DNA of 64,000 nt from Emiliania huxleyi CCMP1516 (GCF_000372725.1 NW_005200881.1:354112-418111); one strand, 5' to 3'; counted from the stretch's first letter, positions 38,842 through 49,019 are shown. Program-made: numbers and translations. Notes: a model not told the origin generated them from the letters alone.

Positions 38842-41343
38842 CCATAGTTGCGGCCGCCTCCGCCTCTGCCTCGGCATCTGCCTCGGCATCTGCCTCCGCC
38901 TCCGCCTCCGCCTCCGCCTCCGCCTCTGCGTCTGCCTCCGCCTGCTCTTCCCCAGCCTCCGCCTCCGCCGCCTCCGCCGCCTCGGCCTCGGACGCCTGCG
39001 TCCTCTGCCGCTCCACCTCAGCGACGGTCTCCATCACCGCGGCGGCTGCAGCGGCCACCTTGGCCATGGCCGTTGCCTGCGTCTCCTCAGCAGCCACCAT
39101 AGCGGCTGGCCTCGCCGCCTCCAGCTCCAGCTGCTTGGCCTCCCGCAGCGCCGCCACCGCACCGGCCGCATCGCCCGCCTTCTTGAGCTGCAGCGCCTGC
39201 GACTTGAGCTCCGCCACGCGCGCCACCACGGCGGATGCATTCGCGGCGGCACTCGACTGCGCCGCCGTGCTCGCCGTAGCGCCTCCTTCCTCTGCTCCTC
39301 CTCCCTCCGCCTCCGCCGCCTCGGCCTCGGACGCCTGCGTCCTCTGCCGCTCCACCTCAGCGACGGTCTCCATCACCGCGGCGGCTGCAGCGGCCACCTT
39401 GGCCATGGCCGTTGCCTGCGTCTCCTCAGCAGCCACCATAGCGGCTGGCCTCGCCGCCTCCAGCTCCAGCTGCTTGGCCTCCCGCAGCGCCGCCACCGCA
39501 CCGGCCGCATCGCCCGCCTTCTTGAGCTGCAGCGCCTGCGACTTGAGCTCCGCCACGCGCGCCACCACGGCGGCGCCGTCACCCCCGTCTCCTGCGCCCC
39601 CACCGCCGCCGCCCCCACCGCTGCTGCGCGAACTCTCGACGGCGCCACTGCCGCTGCCGCCGCCGCTGCTGCGTCCGCTGCCCCCGCTGCGGCCGCTGGT
39701 GTGCGGCGGGTCGGAAGCGGCGGCACCCTGCTCGAGCGCCTGGAGAGAGCGAGGAGAGAGAGTCGCCTTCTCATTTGGGTGGGCGGACGCTCGGCTGGCC
39801 GTGCGGTGCTCGTGCGCCTTTGCTTGCCGCATCAGCTGCAGTGCGCCGGTCGAGTCGCCCGCCTTTTTGAGCTGGAGCGCCTGCGCCTTGAGCCGCGCGG
39901 CTGCCGCTGGGTCCGCCGCCGCCGCCGCCGCAGCCGGCGGCGGCGCGGGCGGTGGCGGTGGCGGTGGCGCGAGGTTGGCGAGGATCTCCTCCTCGGGCAC
40001 GCCTGCCTCGGTACAGGGCTGCCTTGGGGGACTGGTGCCGCGTGACGGAGCCCGGCTAGCGCCTCTCTAGGAAGAGAGACCCTCGGCAGCTCTCTCTGCC
40101 GCAGCTCTCTCCGCGGCTCTCTCGGCCGCGCACCCGCCTCGAGAAGCATCCTGCCCTCCGCAGACTCGAGCAGCCGGCGGCGAGCCGCGGCGTCGGCGGC
40201 GGCCGGGGAGGTGACGGCGAGCGAGGAGGAGGCGAGCGAGGAGCCGCTGCCGCCCCCCATCGAGGCGAGGAGCATGTCCATCTCGGGCTCCTCCTTGCTG
40301 CTCGCCTGCAGGCCAAGCGACGCACACTCCCTCCCCGCCTTCCTCGCCGCCTCCCTCGCCGCCCCTCGCCGTGCCGGCCGCGCCTTCTTTCCGGCCCCGG
40401 GCTGGGAGGGCTTGTTCATCGCGAGCACGAGCGCGTCCAGCTCCGGGTCGGGCTCCTCCTCTTGCTTGAGCGACCCCGCGCTCGACCCGGCCGCCATGCT
40501 TGCCACCAGAGTCGCGATCTCCGGGTCCGTCTCGGTGCGCGCCGTCGGCGGCGGCTTGAGGGACACGCGGCGGTCGCCGTTCATCTGCGACCGGACGAAG
40601 CGGCTTGAGGTGCACGAGGGGAGGCTGTGCGGAGCGAGAGGCGCGTTGGAAGGTCCGACCTGCGCGACCAGGGCGTCCAGCTCTGGGTCGAGAGGAGCCT
40701 CGGCCGGCGCGGCGGCCTTGCGGGAGGCGCTGGCGCGGCGCGAGGGAGGGGCTGCTCCTCCCTTTGCGGGGCCGTTCATCGCCTCGAGCAGCGCCGCCAT
40801 CTCGTCCTCCTCGGCGCGGCTCTTCCCGCGCGGCGAGGGCGGCGGCGGCTGCGAGACTCGCGCCTTTCCCGAGGCGCGCGGCGAGGCCTTTGGAGTCGGC
40901 AGGCCGCCCGTGACGGCGTATAGCTCCGCGAGGAGGTCGGGGTCGTTCATGTCGGCATCGGTAACCGTCACGCTCGACGGGTCCGACCCGGCGCCGCTCA
41001 GGAGGCTCGCCAAATCCACATCGCCGGGCGGTGCAGCAGCGCGAGCCTTTGCAGGCGGCGCCTTTGCGTCCAGCTGCGCCTGCAGCGCCTTGTACTCGCG
41101 CAGGGCCTTGCCGGCCGCGGCTGTGTTCCCCGCTCGCTTCTGCTGGAGCGCCTCGCGCTTCTTCGCCTCTGCTTGCGCCGCGAGCCGTTCCCGCGGGTCT
41201 GCTGGCTTTGGCGGCGGCGCCTCGCCCATGATGGCCGCGAGTTCGGCGAGAAGCACCGGATCCTCCATGTCGGCGGCGGTGATGGTGACATCGGCAGCCG
41301 TGTCGCTTGCCGAGAAGCTGGGGATCAGGTCGGAGAGCGACAT
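37208..41343 (-). CDS. CC2D1-like (Lgd/Freud-1) DM14 and C2 domain protein
   Basis: CC2D1/Lgd proteins bind ESCRT-III (CHMP4/Shrub) and act in endosomal sorting. Exons: about 40134-41343 (may hold one or two further small introns), 39800-40002, 37751-39739, 37599-37679, 37434-37523 and 37208-37318. Five downstream junctions were solved: the first is GT-AG, the other four have GC donors. The N-terminus repeats acidic DMxDPxLLAEL motifs (ADMEDPVLLAELAAIMG, DADMNDPDLLAELYAVTGG). At least five DM14 helical hairpins follow (for example RVAELKSQALQLKKAGDAAG and IEQLRREALVAKREGRTDEA). Next comes a C2 domain (LSKTEMEVRLASAVLGG to AGTVDVTLRVRYAIG), then a helical tail (TGQLSLEAYLDQLRAAVAKE). Two DM14 units are an exact recent duplication. 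With CHMP5 at 51.7 kb, two ESCRT-linked genes lie in the window. Confidence 0.82.
38966..39575 (-). repeat. 339-bp in-frame tandem duplication of DM14 coding sequence
   Basis: The segment at about 38972-39235 recurs at about 39311-39574 with no mismatch seen over roughly 260 bp; period 339 bp = 113 codons, so frame is kept. It adds one DM14 hairpin plus the AAMVAAEETQATAMAKVAAA helix. Between the copies the acidic AEAEAEADAEAD stretch has expanded in one unit only. Confidence 0.9.
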
Positions 41344-41364
41344 TCGTGCGGATCAGCGGAGCCG

Positions 41365-42012
41365 ACACAAAAGAATTTTAAGCGAACGCTGGCACAACAC
41401 AGGGAGAGAACGACGAGAGTGGGACGGCCGCGAGGTGGCATGAAGGTTGCAGCGAGAAGCGGCGAGAGACTGCGAAAAGAGATACGAAGAGGCAGACTCC
41501 CCAGGGTGGGCGACGGCTAGCGCATCACACTCTCCTCTCCTTAAAATCCCTGTCTGTGTGGTGGCGGCGTGCCGTTCTCCCATCCCTCCCTTGGGTTGTG
41601 TGTTTTCTTTCTTTCTTTCTTTACTGGGCACAGGACGGGTGCCGTTCTCCCATCCCTCCCTTGGGTTGCCTGCTTTCTTTCTTTTTTTTTTACTGGGCAC
41701 AGGACTGGGCACGGGACTGGTGCGCACTGGCACTAACACAGGTACACAAAAAGAATTTTACGACGAAACTCTGGCACAACACTGGGCACAGGACTGGTGC
41801 CGTTCTCCCATCCCTCCCTTGGGTTGCCTGCTTTCTTTCTTTCTTTTTTACTGGGCACAGGACTGGGCACGGGACTGGTGCGCACTGGCACTAACACAGG
41901 TACACAAAAAGAATTTTACGACGAAACTCTGGCACAACACTGGGCACAGGACTGGGCACGGGACTGGTGCGCACTGGCACTAACAGGTACACAAAAAGAA
42001 TTTTACAACAAA
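41365..42012 (+). repeat. Family D copy 2 and a tandem 150-bp array upstream of the 42.0-kb gene
   Basis: 41408-41620 is the second copy of the 1.9-kb repeat. From 41630 to 42010 there are about 2.5 tandem units of roughly 150 bp, each with GCCGTTCTCCCATCCCTCCC, a CTTT tract, ACTGGGCACAGGACTGGGCA and ACACAAAAAGAATTTTAC. The ACACAAAA-GAATTTTA block also stands at 41365, next to the divergent CC2D1-like start. The array ends 27 bp before the ATG at 42039, so it probably repeats promoter/5'-UTR sequence. Confidence 0.8.
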
Positions 42013-42038
42013 AGCTCCCACAAAAAAAAATAACAAAA

Positions 42039-42980
42039 ATGGCGCCCGCACGCATGGCGTTAAAGCGGCACTTCTCTCGCGTCGGCTCCGCCGAGCGCTG
42101 CACAGAGACCATCTTCACTGACCACCAACGACAGGTGTGCGACTACGCGCTCGTCTACGCGGAGAAGAAGAACGACGGCGAAGCGCCGTACTCGGTCTCC
42201 TTCACCGCCACGCAGAACGGCGACGTCATCGTCCAGCTGCACCCGCACTCGCAGCTCGAGCGCGCTGTGCGCCACGAGCGGCAGGCGCAGGCCACGGAGC
42301 CGCCTGCGAGCGCGAGCCCTGCGGCGCCGCCCGCCCCTGCCGCCGCGCCGCCAGCCGCGGAGCCGGCGCCCAAGACGTACGCCGCCGCAGCCGCATCGCA
42401 GCCGCAGGGTGCCACCGCGGGTGGCCAGCCAGCCGCGCCTGCGGGCCCGGCCGCCGCCGCGCGCGTGCCACCGCCGCCCAGCGGCGGCGGAGTGCACGGC
42501 TGCACCTTCACTGTCCCCGACCCGGGCAGGAAGCGCGGGCGGCAGCAGCGCGGCAAGGGCAGCACCAGCCGCGGCCGCGCCGATAATGGACCCCGTCTCG
42601 TCGACAAGAACGCGCTCTCGGCGCGCGGCGGCGGGCCCCCACGCCAGTCGCGCTCTCCCTCACCGGACTCGCCGCCCGCCAAGCGGGCTTCCTCCGCCGA
42701 CTCGTCCGGCTACGACACCGATTTACCGGACGAGGTGCAGCAAGAGGCTGTACGCAAGGTCTGCGGCGCGCTCGGCATGAGGGAGCAGTTCGAGGCGGCG
42801 ATGGCGGCGGGCGAGCTGCTCGAGATGCTCGAGAGCTTGCCGCGAGGGGCGGTCGAGGCCTCCGTTCGGCTGATGCGCGGTTACAACCGCACGGGCGAGT
42901 GGCCAGAGCCCATTCTCACCAGCCCTGCCCCGCAGCGCGGCCGCTCGCCAAGCCCCGTCGATGAGTGGTCAGATGGTTAG
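42039..42980 (+). CDS. Hypothetical protein with basic, Ser/Pro-rich middle
   Basis: 313 aa, single exon, start ATGGCGCCC in a strong AACAAAA-ATGG context right after an A-rich 5' leader. Residues 1-80 form a compact-looking domain (MALKRHFSRVGSAERCTETI, RQVCDYALVYAEKKNDGEAP, SVSFTATQNGDVIVQLHPHS). Residues 85-210 are Ala/Pro linker then basic Arg/Lys/Gly (GRKRGRQQRGKGSTSRGRAD). Residues 245-290 are helical (DEVQQEAVRKVCGALGMREQ, AAGELLEMLESLPRGAVEAS), ending in an SPSP-rich tail. A nucleic-acid-binding role is possible from composition alone. It might be the first ORF of a retroelement, but no zinc knuckle or polymerase follows. Divergent from the CC2D1-like gene. Confidence 0.55.
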   Translation: MAPARMALKRHFSRVGSAERCTETIFTDHQRQVCDYALVYAEKKNDGEAPYSVSFTATQNGDVIVQLHPHSQLERAVRHERQAQATEPPASASPAAPPAPAAAPPAAEPAPKTYAAAAASQPQGATAGGQPAAPAGPAAAARVPPPPSGGGVHGCTFTVPDPGRKRGRQQRGKGSTSRGRADNGPRLVDKNALSARGGGPPRQSRSPSPDSPPAKRASSADSSGYDTDLPDEVQQEAVRKVCGALGMREQFEAAMAAGELLEMLESLPRGAVEASVRLMRGYNRTGEWPEPILTSPAPQRGRSPSPVDEWSDG

Positions 42981-43330
42981 TGCCCGAGAGCGAGGGGTCC
43001 GGGGGGGAGCACAAACATAGGACGCCCAGCCTTGCCCTCGGTGCCGCCGAGTGCATATCCTATGCGAGAGAGATCCCCTGTGCCCTGTGCCCAGCCCTCT
43101 CCGCGCGGCGATGCGCCCTCCCCCCTCGCTTTTGCAAAATCCTGCAAAGGTGGGGACGTGTCTGTCCTCGACCCAGCCCTAGCTTGGGATGTCCGTTGTA
43201 TTTATTTTTGTTTTTATTTTGGATTTTCTACGACTCTTTGTTTATTTATTAGAAGAAAAGTGCTAAATGGGGCAGGACGATTCAAAACGTGTTCTTCTTG
43301 TGAGAGGGGGGCGCAGTACTACGACGCGAA

Positions 43331-43645
43331 GTGGGTCAAGAAGGCCAAACGCGGCTTGCTCGTGGACACTCTTTGGGTGGCATTGCCCCGCCCACCAAGC
43401 AGTTCCTCCACGTGTTCGCCAAGGAGGCGGCGGGCACCAACACGGACCGGACGGTGTACGGGGCGGCGTCGGCGAGCGCCTCCTCCTTCGTCGTCCACCA
43501 CACGCAGCAGATCTCCAAGGCGGCGGTGGCGGGCGACGCCGAAAACATCAACAAGCAGGCGCGCAGGGAGCGTACCGATTATATCAACAAGCAAAAGAAC
43601 AAGCAAGCGACAAACGGCTTCTTTGTCCTCGGCCCCAGTGAGTGA
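43331..43645 (+). CDS. Small ORF, hypothetical
   Basis: A 104-codon frame with fairly ordered composition (GIAPPTKQFLHVFAKEAAGT, SASSFVVHHTQQISKAAVAG, ENINKQARRERTDYINKQKN). Its last codons and stop lie in the 43622-43760 direct repeat. Overlapping frames are also open. Could be an exon of an unrecognised gene starting further left (43032 frame) or chance. Confidence 0.3.
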   Translation: MGQEGQTRLARGHSLGGIAPPTKQFLHVFAKEAAGTNTDRTVYGAASASASSFVVHHTQQISKAAVAGDAENINKQARRERTDYINKQKNKQATNGFFVLGPSE

Positions 43646-43760
43646 GTGGGGGGTGCCCGCGCCGCCTAGCTCTGCAGACTACGGGCCCCTCCACCCTTCG
43701 TGTAATCATGTAGTCCCCACATTCGCAATCGTGGGATCGCTTGTCATGTGAGAGACTGCT
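43622..43760 (+). repeat. Direct repeat F, left copy
   Basis: TTGTCCTCGGCCCCAGTGAG ... GTGTAATCATGTAGTCCCCA ... AGAGACTGCTTT; matches 44932-45070 with four short indels. The pair brackets the telomeric repeats and the decamer minisatellite. Just right of it, 43780-43818 is an inverted copy of the 38-bp terminus of the 27.6-kb element. GCTCCTGATGACAAATAGTC with its 70-bp surroundings is repeated at 43829 and 44009. Confidence 0.85.
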
Positions 43761-44131
43761 TTGTGTTGTTTTGCGCTTTCTTGGAGCACTTGGAGTGCAG
43801 TCAGTAACCTCACATCCATTTCGGCTCCGCTCCTGATGACAAATAGTCGCCGCACAGTGCAACACGGCTGCTCACACGCCCAGCCGTGCTTTGGTTTGCC
43901 TCTTAGATCGCCTCTGCCGCTGAGATACCGAGGCCGAGGCGCACTCGTCGACTTTGACTATTATCTGTCCTCGGGAGGGCGGCGGCGGCCGTGTAGGGGC
44001 GGCGGCGCGCTCCTGATGACAAATAGTCGCCGCACAGTGCAACACGGCTGCTCACACACCCAGCCGTGCTTTGGTGTGTCACCTGTGTCCCTGTCTTAAC
44101 CAGATATCGAGAGCGGCGCGACGACAACAAT

Positions 44132-44352
44132 CCCTAACCCTAACCCTAACCCTAACCCTAACCCTAACGCTAACCCTAACACCCTATGGCTAACCCAAAG
44201 TGCGAAGAACTCGGGGCGCATTCACCGAGAGGTGGCCTCGACGGACCGCTAGTTTCTCCATTCCGACCCAAGCGGCCCGTTCTTAGGACCTGCACAACGG
44301 CTTGAACTCGCTGACCCTAACCCTAACCCTAACCCTAACCCTCTAACCCTAT
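44132..44352 (+). repeat. Interstitial telomeric repeats (CCCTAA)n
   Basis: 44132-44185 has about eight CCCTAA units with two variants; 44313-44350 has five more, separated by 125 bp of unique sequence. The orientation (CCCTAA on the plus strand) is that of a chromosome's left end, but gene-bearing DNA continues on both sides. Confidence 0.95.
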
Positions 44353-44442
44353 ACTTCCTTCACGAAAACGGTGGATTCAGCTAAAAACAAGGCCAGTCCC
44401 CCTGTTTTGTGTTGGCTGGTGATACCTATCGGCACGCCTCTT

Positions 44443-44846
44443 GGGCTCGGCTCCGCTCGGCTCCGCTCGGCTCCGCTCGGCTCCGCTCGGCTCCGCTCGG
44501 CTCCGCTCGGCTCCGCTCGGCTCCGCTCGGCTCCGCTCGGCTCCGCTCGGCTCCGCTCGGCTCCGCTCGGCTCCGCTCGGCTCCGCTCGGCTCCGCTCGG
44601 CTCCGCTCGGCTCCGCTCGGCTCCGCTCGGCTCCGCTCGGCTCCGCTCGGCTCCGCTCGGCTCCGCTCGGCTCCGCTCGGCTCCGCTCGGCTCCGCTCGG
44701 CTCCGCTCGGCTCCGCTCGGCTCCGCTCGGCTCCGCTCGGCTCCGCTCGGCTCCGCTCGGCTCCGCTCGGCTCCGCTCGGCTCCGCTCGGCTCCGCTCGG
44801 CTCCGCTCGGCTCCGCTCGGCTCCGCTCGGCTCCGCTCGGCTCCGC
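44443..44846. repeat. Decamer minisatellite CGGCTCCGCT, about 40 units
   Basis: An almost perfectly homogeneous array of the 10-mer, about 400 bp, 100 bp right of the telomeric repeats. All six frames are open, producing long but meaningless (GSARLRSAPL)n-type translations. Confidence 0.97.
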
Positions 44847-44931
44847 ACAGAGGGTGTGCATGACCTAGCTGAGCGCCACAAGCCCAGCTCGTCAGACCTG
44901 GCGCTTATGACTTCGAAATGCTAAGCGATCT

Positions 44932-45070
44932 CCTTGTCCTCGGCCCCAGTGAGTGGGGGGTGCCCGCGCCGCCTAGCTCTGCAGACGGGCCCCTCCACCC
45001 TTCGTGTAATCATGTAGTCCCCACATTCGCAATCGTGTGGGATCGCTTGTCATGTCAGAGACTGCTTTAT
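44932..45070 (+). repeat. Direct repeat F, right copy
   Basis: Second copy of 43622-43760 (CTTGTCCTCGGCCCCAGTGA, GTGTAATCATGTAGTCCCCA). It ends about 50 bp before the cupin gene start. Confidence 0.85.
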
Positions 45071-45123
45071 GGTTTCGCGCTTTCTCGCTCTATTTCTAAA
45101 TTTTTCTAGGCCCAAACCCGCAC

Positions 45124-46540
45124 ATGCTCATCCTGCGAGTCGTGCTCCTCCGCGCAGTCTCTGTCGCCGCCGCCTCTCTCAGCACGCCGCCGCCGTCGTC
45201 TGTCGTGATTAGCTGCGGGAGCGCTTTCGACGACCGCCTCTCCTGGCTCTGCTCGTTGCGAGCAGAAGGCGGAGCGCCGCTGCTGCGAGTCGAAGAGATT
45301 GGGCCGGCGGACAGCCCGCAATACGCGGTCGTGTGCGGCGGCGGGCTGTCGCTGTACCTCTGCCGTGACGCGCCCGCGGTCCCGCTGTCGCTCAGACTGC
45401 CAGCCGGCTCGACGCTGCCGCCAGGCGACGGGCCGCCGGCCGGCTGCTCCGCTCACGTGCCAGCCGCCGATCCGTTTGCTGGCTTCGACCGCACCGCGCC
45501 GCTGCCGCTGCAGCACCTGCCGCGCTTCCGCCCGCGGCGCCACGTCAGCCGGGCGGCAGGCGCTGGAGGCTGGGGCGTGGGTCGCGCTGGGATGCTCTAT
45601 CGCGACTTGCTGCCCGACAGGGCGGGCGGATCTCTCATCGTGAGCCTCATCCGGATCGAGGAGGGCGGCGAGGTGCCCGACTGGGTGCACTACCACCGTG
45701 TACGCTTCCAGCTCATCTACATCGTCTGCGGGTGGGTGGAGGCAGCACCAAAAGCTGGGATCATCGGAGGATTTCACTGAGCATCGGCAGCGAGCCAACA
45801 AAGCGATTGGCACTAGGTGGTCTACGAGGGGCAGGGCGCGCCCTTCGTCCTGCGGCCGGGCGACTTTGTGACGCAGCCTCCCACGATCAGGCACCGCGTG
45901 CTGCGCTGCTCTCGCGGGCTCGAGGACCGGCCGGCACACGTGTCCACGGCACGCCGCACGGAAGGGCCGTGAGGACCCGTCCATGACACTGCCGCAGGTG
46001 CTCGAGGTGAGCGCGCCGGCGGAGCACGCCACGCTGGCGGACCACGACCACGCCTTGCCGGGCGGGCGGGCGGTGGCCGCAGGCGGAGAGGGCCTCTTTG
46101 GCGGCCAGCGCTTCGTGCGGCACGTGGCGGCAGAGGAGAGGGAGGCAGGCGGCGGAGGAGAGGAGGCGCGGGGCGACAGCGGGGCTGGCGCTTCCTTCTC
46201 GTGGCTCGAGAGCGGGGTGGGCGAGGCGACGGCGGGGCTGGCGCGCGTGCGAATCGGCCGCCGGACCGGCGCCTCGCTGGCTTGTGGTGGTGGAGGTGGC
46301 GAGGGCGGCCGCCAGGACGAGGCGATGGACGTGCACGACGAGGCGATGACGATCCTCTTTGTGGCGCGCGGCGGCGCCACGGTCGAGGCGCCGGGGGGCG
46401 GGGAGTCTGGCGAGCCTGTGCCGCTCGCCGAGGGGGACTGCTTGACTCTGCCTCCAGGGCAGCCCTTCCGGGTAACGCCGTCGTCGGACGATGGTGCACG
46501 CGTGCTGGACATTCGTTTGGGTATCGAGGCTTTCGCTTGA
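45124..46540 (+). CDS. Bicupin-type protein
   Basis: Three exons: 45124-45735, 45817-45924 and 45998-46540, all phase 0; product about 420 aa. The first cupin spans WVHYHRVRFQLIYIVCG and, after the intron, VVYEGQGAPFVLRPGDFVTQ then PPTIRHRVLRCSRGLE and VSAPAEHATLADHDHALP: metal-ligand His pair, Glu/Gln, and the final His in IRHR. A second, more diverged cupin is in the last exon (DVHDEAMTILFVARGGATV, LAEGDCLTLPPGQPFRV). Such proteins are often dioxygenase or sugar-isomerase relatives; substrate unknown. A weak N-terminal signal (MLILRVVLLRAVSVAAASLS). Intron 1 is GT-AG (TAG acceptor). Intron 2 fits the family best with a GA donor (GAG|GACC); a GT donor 15 nt downstream would add DRPAH. Confidence 0.75.
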
Positions 46541-46736
46541 GATGCACCGCTTGCGTAGTAATTTTTAGCATAACTTTTAGCTTACGGCAATGGGAGAAAG
46601 AGGTGGTGAGGTGCATGCACTGTCTCAAGCCCACGGTTCGCTCTCCGGTCTCACGACAAATGACAAGTTGGGACACATCGCCCCCTCAAACTTAGCGTGT
46701 CGCCCCGCTGTCCACAGCAACCTCTTGCCACTCAAC

Positions 46737-48205
46737 ATGCCGGTGCGCATAGCGGAGGACGAAGGCAAGCTGCTCATCCCATCGCCAAATGCGGAGGACG
46801 ACACGAGTTTCGCGAAGTCGGATGACGACGCCAGTGTAAAACGATCGGTCCCAGAGGTCCGACGGCTCGCTGCACTGCTGGCCGTTCCGCTTCTGTGGGG
46901 CACCTTCACTCCATCGATGAAGCTGCTGCTGGCGGTGCGCGAGCCGCCTCCTGCGCTGATCATCAACCTGCTCAGCCACGTTGTTGGCGCGGCCACGCTT
47001 CTCGCCGTGTGGTGGGTGCGAGGCTGCACTACCCGAGACGGGTGCACTGGCTCTCGGCGTTTGCCTCATGTACTGCACAGCACCCGCTCACAGCGGTGGC
47101 GACTTTGCAGGTGCGATGCAATCCTCGACCCTTCGAGGCGGAGGCGGGCGGCGTGGGCGAGTGGCGAGCTCGGCGTCTACCTCTTCTTCGGGCAGCTGAC
47201 GCAGATGCTCGGCCTGCAAGGCACCTCCGCCACCGTCAACGCCATCCTCGTGCAGGCGCCCGCCGACGCGCCGTGCCTAGCCTCGAGCAGGACCCACCCA
47301 CAGCGAGACGGGACCGCCCCTGCCGCACCAATCGCTAGGCGTCGGTGGTGATTGTGCCTCTGCTCGACTCTGGCCCGCCCGGCTCGAGCCGCGTTCTGCA
47401 GATTGCGACCCGGCTGCTGCCGAGCCTGCTTGCCCTGGGCGGCATCGTGCTGCTCACTGTCGCTCCGGAGGAGGTGCCACCGGGATATGAACGTCCCTGC
47501 ACAGAAGAGAGCACCTGGCGATCGGCGACACCACTGGGAAGCTGCCTCGCCCGGTGCTCTGCAGGTGGATGCACCCGCCGCGGACCGCGACGCCGCCGCC
47601 TACGGCATCGGCCTCTCGCTGGCGTCGGCCGCCTTCTACGCGCTACACACCCTCCGTCTCTCCGAGTTTGGCGACGTCGACCCGACGGCGCAGGCGCGGG
47701 CTCCCTCCCCCCCTCCCTCCCCCTCCCTCCCTCCCGGCACCGCACCCCCCTCTCCCTCCCTGCAAGCAGCCTGCATCTCTTGAGAGCGAGAGAGCGGAGG
47801 GCCACGTCAAGGATGGGCTGCCTCCCTGCCTCCCTGCCTCCCTGCCTCCAGGCGGCCGGCCAGGTGGTCGCCAACGCGCTCCTCGACCTTCTCGCCCTCC
47901 CGCTCGGCTTCGGGCAACCGGCGCACCTGTGGCTCTCGCAGGCAGGCCCGCCCGCGGTGAGGCGCCTCGGAGCCGCAGCGCTCTGGAACGGGCTGATGGT
48001 AGTGGGCGCGACGACGTGGGCAATGTCGTACGCGCAGCAGGCCGTCGCCGCCTCGACGGCGGCGCTCGTGTACGCGATGGAGCCAGTCTGCGCCGCGCTG
48101 ATCGCCGCGCTCGTCTTGCACGAGTCGCTCGCTCCGCTGCAGATCGCCGGCGGGGTGCTCGTCGTCTTCGCTAACGCCGTCGCGTCGGGGGTTTGGCGCG
48201 GCTGA
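46737..48205 (+). CDS. EamA/DMT-family transporter
   Basis: Drug/metabolite-transporter superfamily, ten-helix membrane protein. At least five exons: 46737 to about 47015, about 47111-47255, 47339 to about 47485, about 47560-47693 and about 47852-48205. Junctions LVQ|ASVV (GC donor, TAG acceptor) and AQ|AAGQVV (GC donor) are clear; others are approximate. Signature blocks: VPLLWGTFTPSMKLLL, YLFFGQLTQMLGLQGTSATV, LLPSLLALGGIVLL, YGIGLSLASAAFYALHTLRL and the closing EamA motif ALVYAMEPVCAALIAALVLH. The N-terminal 60 residues are hydrophilic and acidic. Related plant and algal proteins sit in plastid or endomembranes; substrate unknown. Start at 46737 (ACATGCCGG) chosen over 46590 because the upstream part looks untranslated. 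Confidence 0.85.
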
Positions 48206-49015
48206 GTGTTTATTCGCCCCGTTTCTCCTAGCGTTTCTTCTTTACGATAAAGAGGCGTAAGTGGCCGCGAGTCGCCGAGAGGTTTTCTGCGTGCTGAGCC
48301 TGAGGTTCATCTTGGCTGCTGAGAGCTTAAACCTTAATTCGCTCTCACTACACTACACACTAGACAGTCAAGACTGGTAGACACTTTCACTCCGCACACC
48401 CTGGTAGTACTATATACCTGTATACACTCTGACACTAGTCCATTCCTTTCATCGTAATCTCAGTCCCGCCACCGCCGCCAAGGCCGCCTCCGTCGACCGC
48501 CTCCGATGCCGTCACCTCCGCCGCCCAATCCTCCACCACCGCTGCCGCCTCCACCCTCTCCCCGTCTCGCGAGACAGCCAGGCCCAGGGCCGAGAGGAAG
48601 GACGTGACGAAGGGGATTTTCGCCGTGCACCATTTGAAAGGAGGGCATGCGTTCGTCGCCCGTACGGACATGCACGATGAAGGGATTGCACGTGACCGCG
48701 CAAGCAAAGTATCCTGCTGTGAGTAGCTTGTGGGTGGAAGGCAAGGCAGAGGGTAGCAGCCCGCCGAAGGAGGCACCGGACGTTGCAGCGAGCATCAGTA
48801 CGCCGAGCCTCCCATCTACTTGTCTGTCAAGGTCACGGATCAGATCTGCTGGGGAACTAACCAAGACTTGGATGAGACGCAGAGACGGGGTAACCAAGAC
48901 TTGGATGAGCGACAAGGCGAGGCGAAGCCTGATCTAGGTTGGCGACGGCCATCGCCGCGAAGCCGGTCGCAGAGGTGGCGAGGAAACCCGGTTTGGTGAA
49001 GAGTTGGTTAAGGCA
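48206..49015. other. Intergenic, possible short minus-strand exon
   Basis: 48435-48776 (minus) is open and includes FKWCTAKIPFVTSFLSALGL, which looks more protein-like than its surroundings, followed by Gly-rich low complexity. No partner exon or family. Otherwise unremarkable DNA. Confidence 0.3.
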
Positions 49016-49019
49016 AGGG

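Noticed and set aside
38520-40070. A 516-codon plus-strand ORF rich in Ala and Ser
   Set aside because: Antisense shadow of the CC2D1-like DM14 exon; its apparent internal repeat is the real gene's duplication read backwards.
42039-42980. Retroelement gag/ORF1
   Set aside because: No zinc knuckle, no adjacent reverse transcriptase and no terminal repeats; left as hypothetical.
44371-44924. Several overlapping 140-170-codon ORFs of Gly/Ser/Ala/Arg repeat protein
   Set aside because: They are translations of the 10-bp minisatellite, which is open in every frame; no start context or non-repeat sequence supports a protein.
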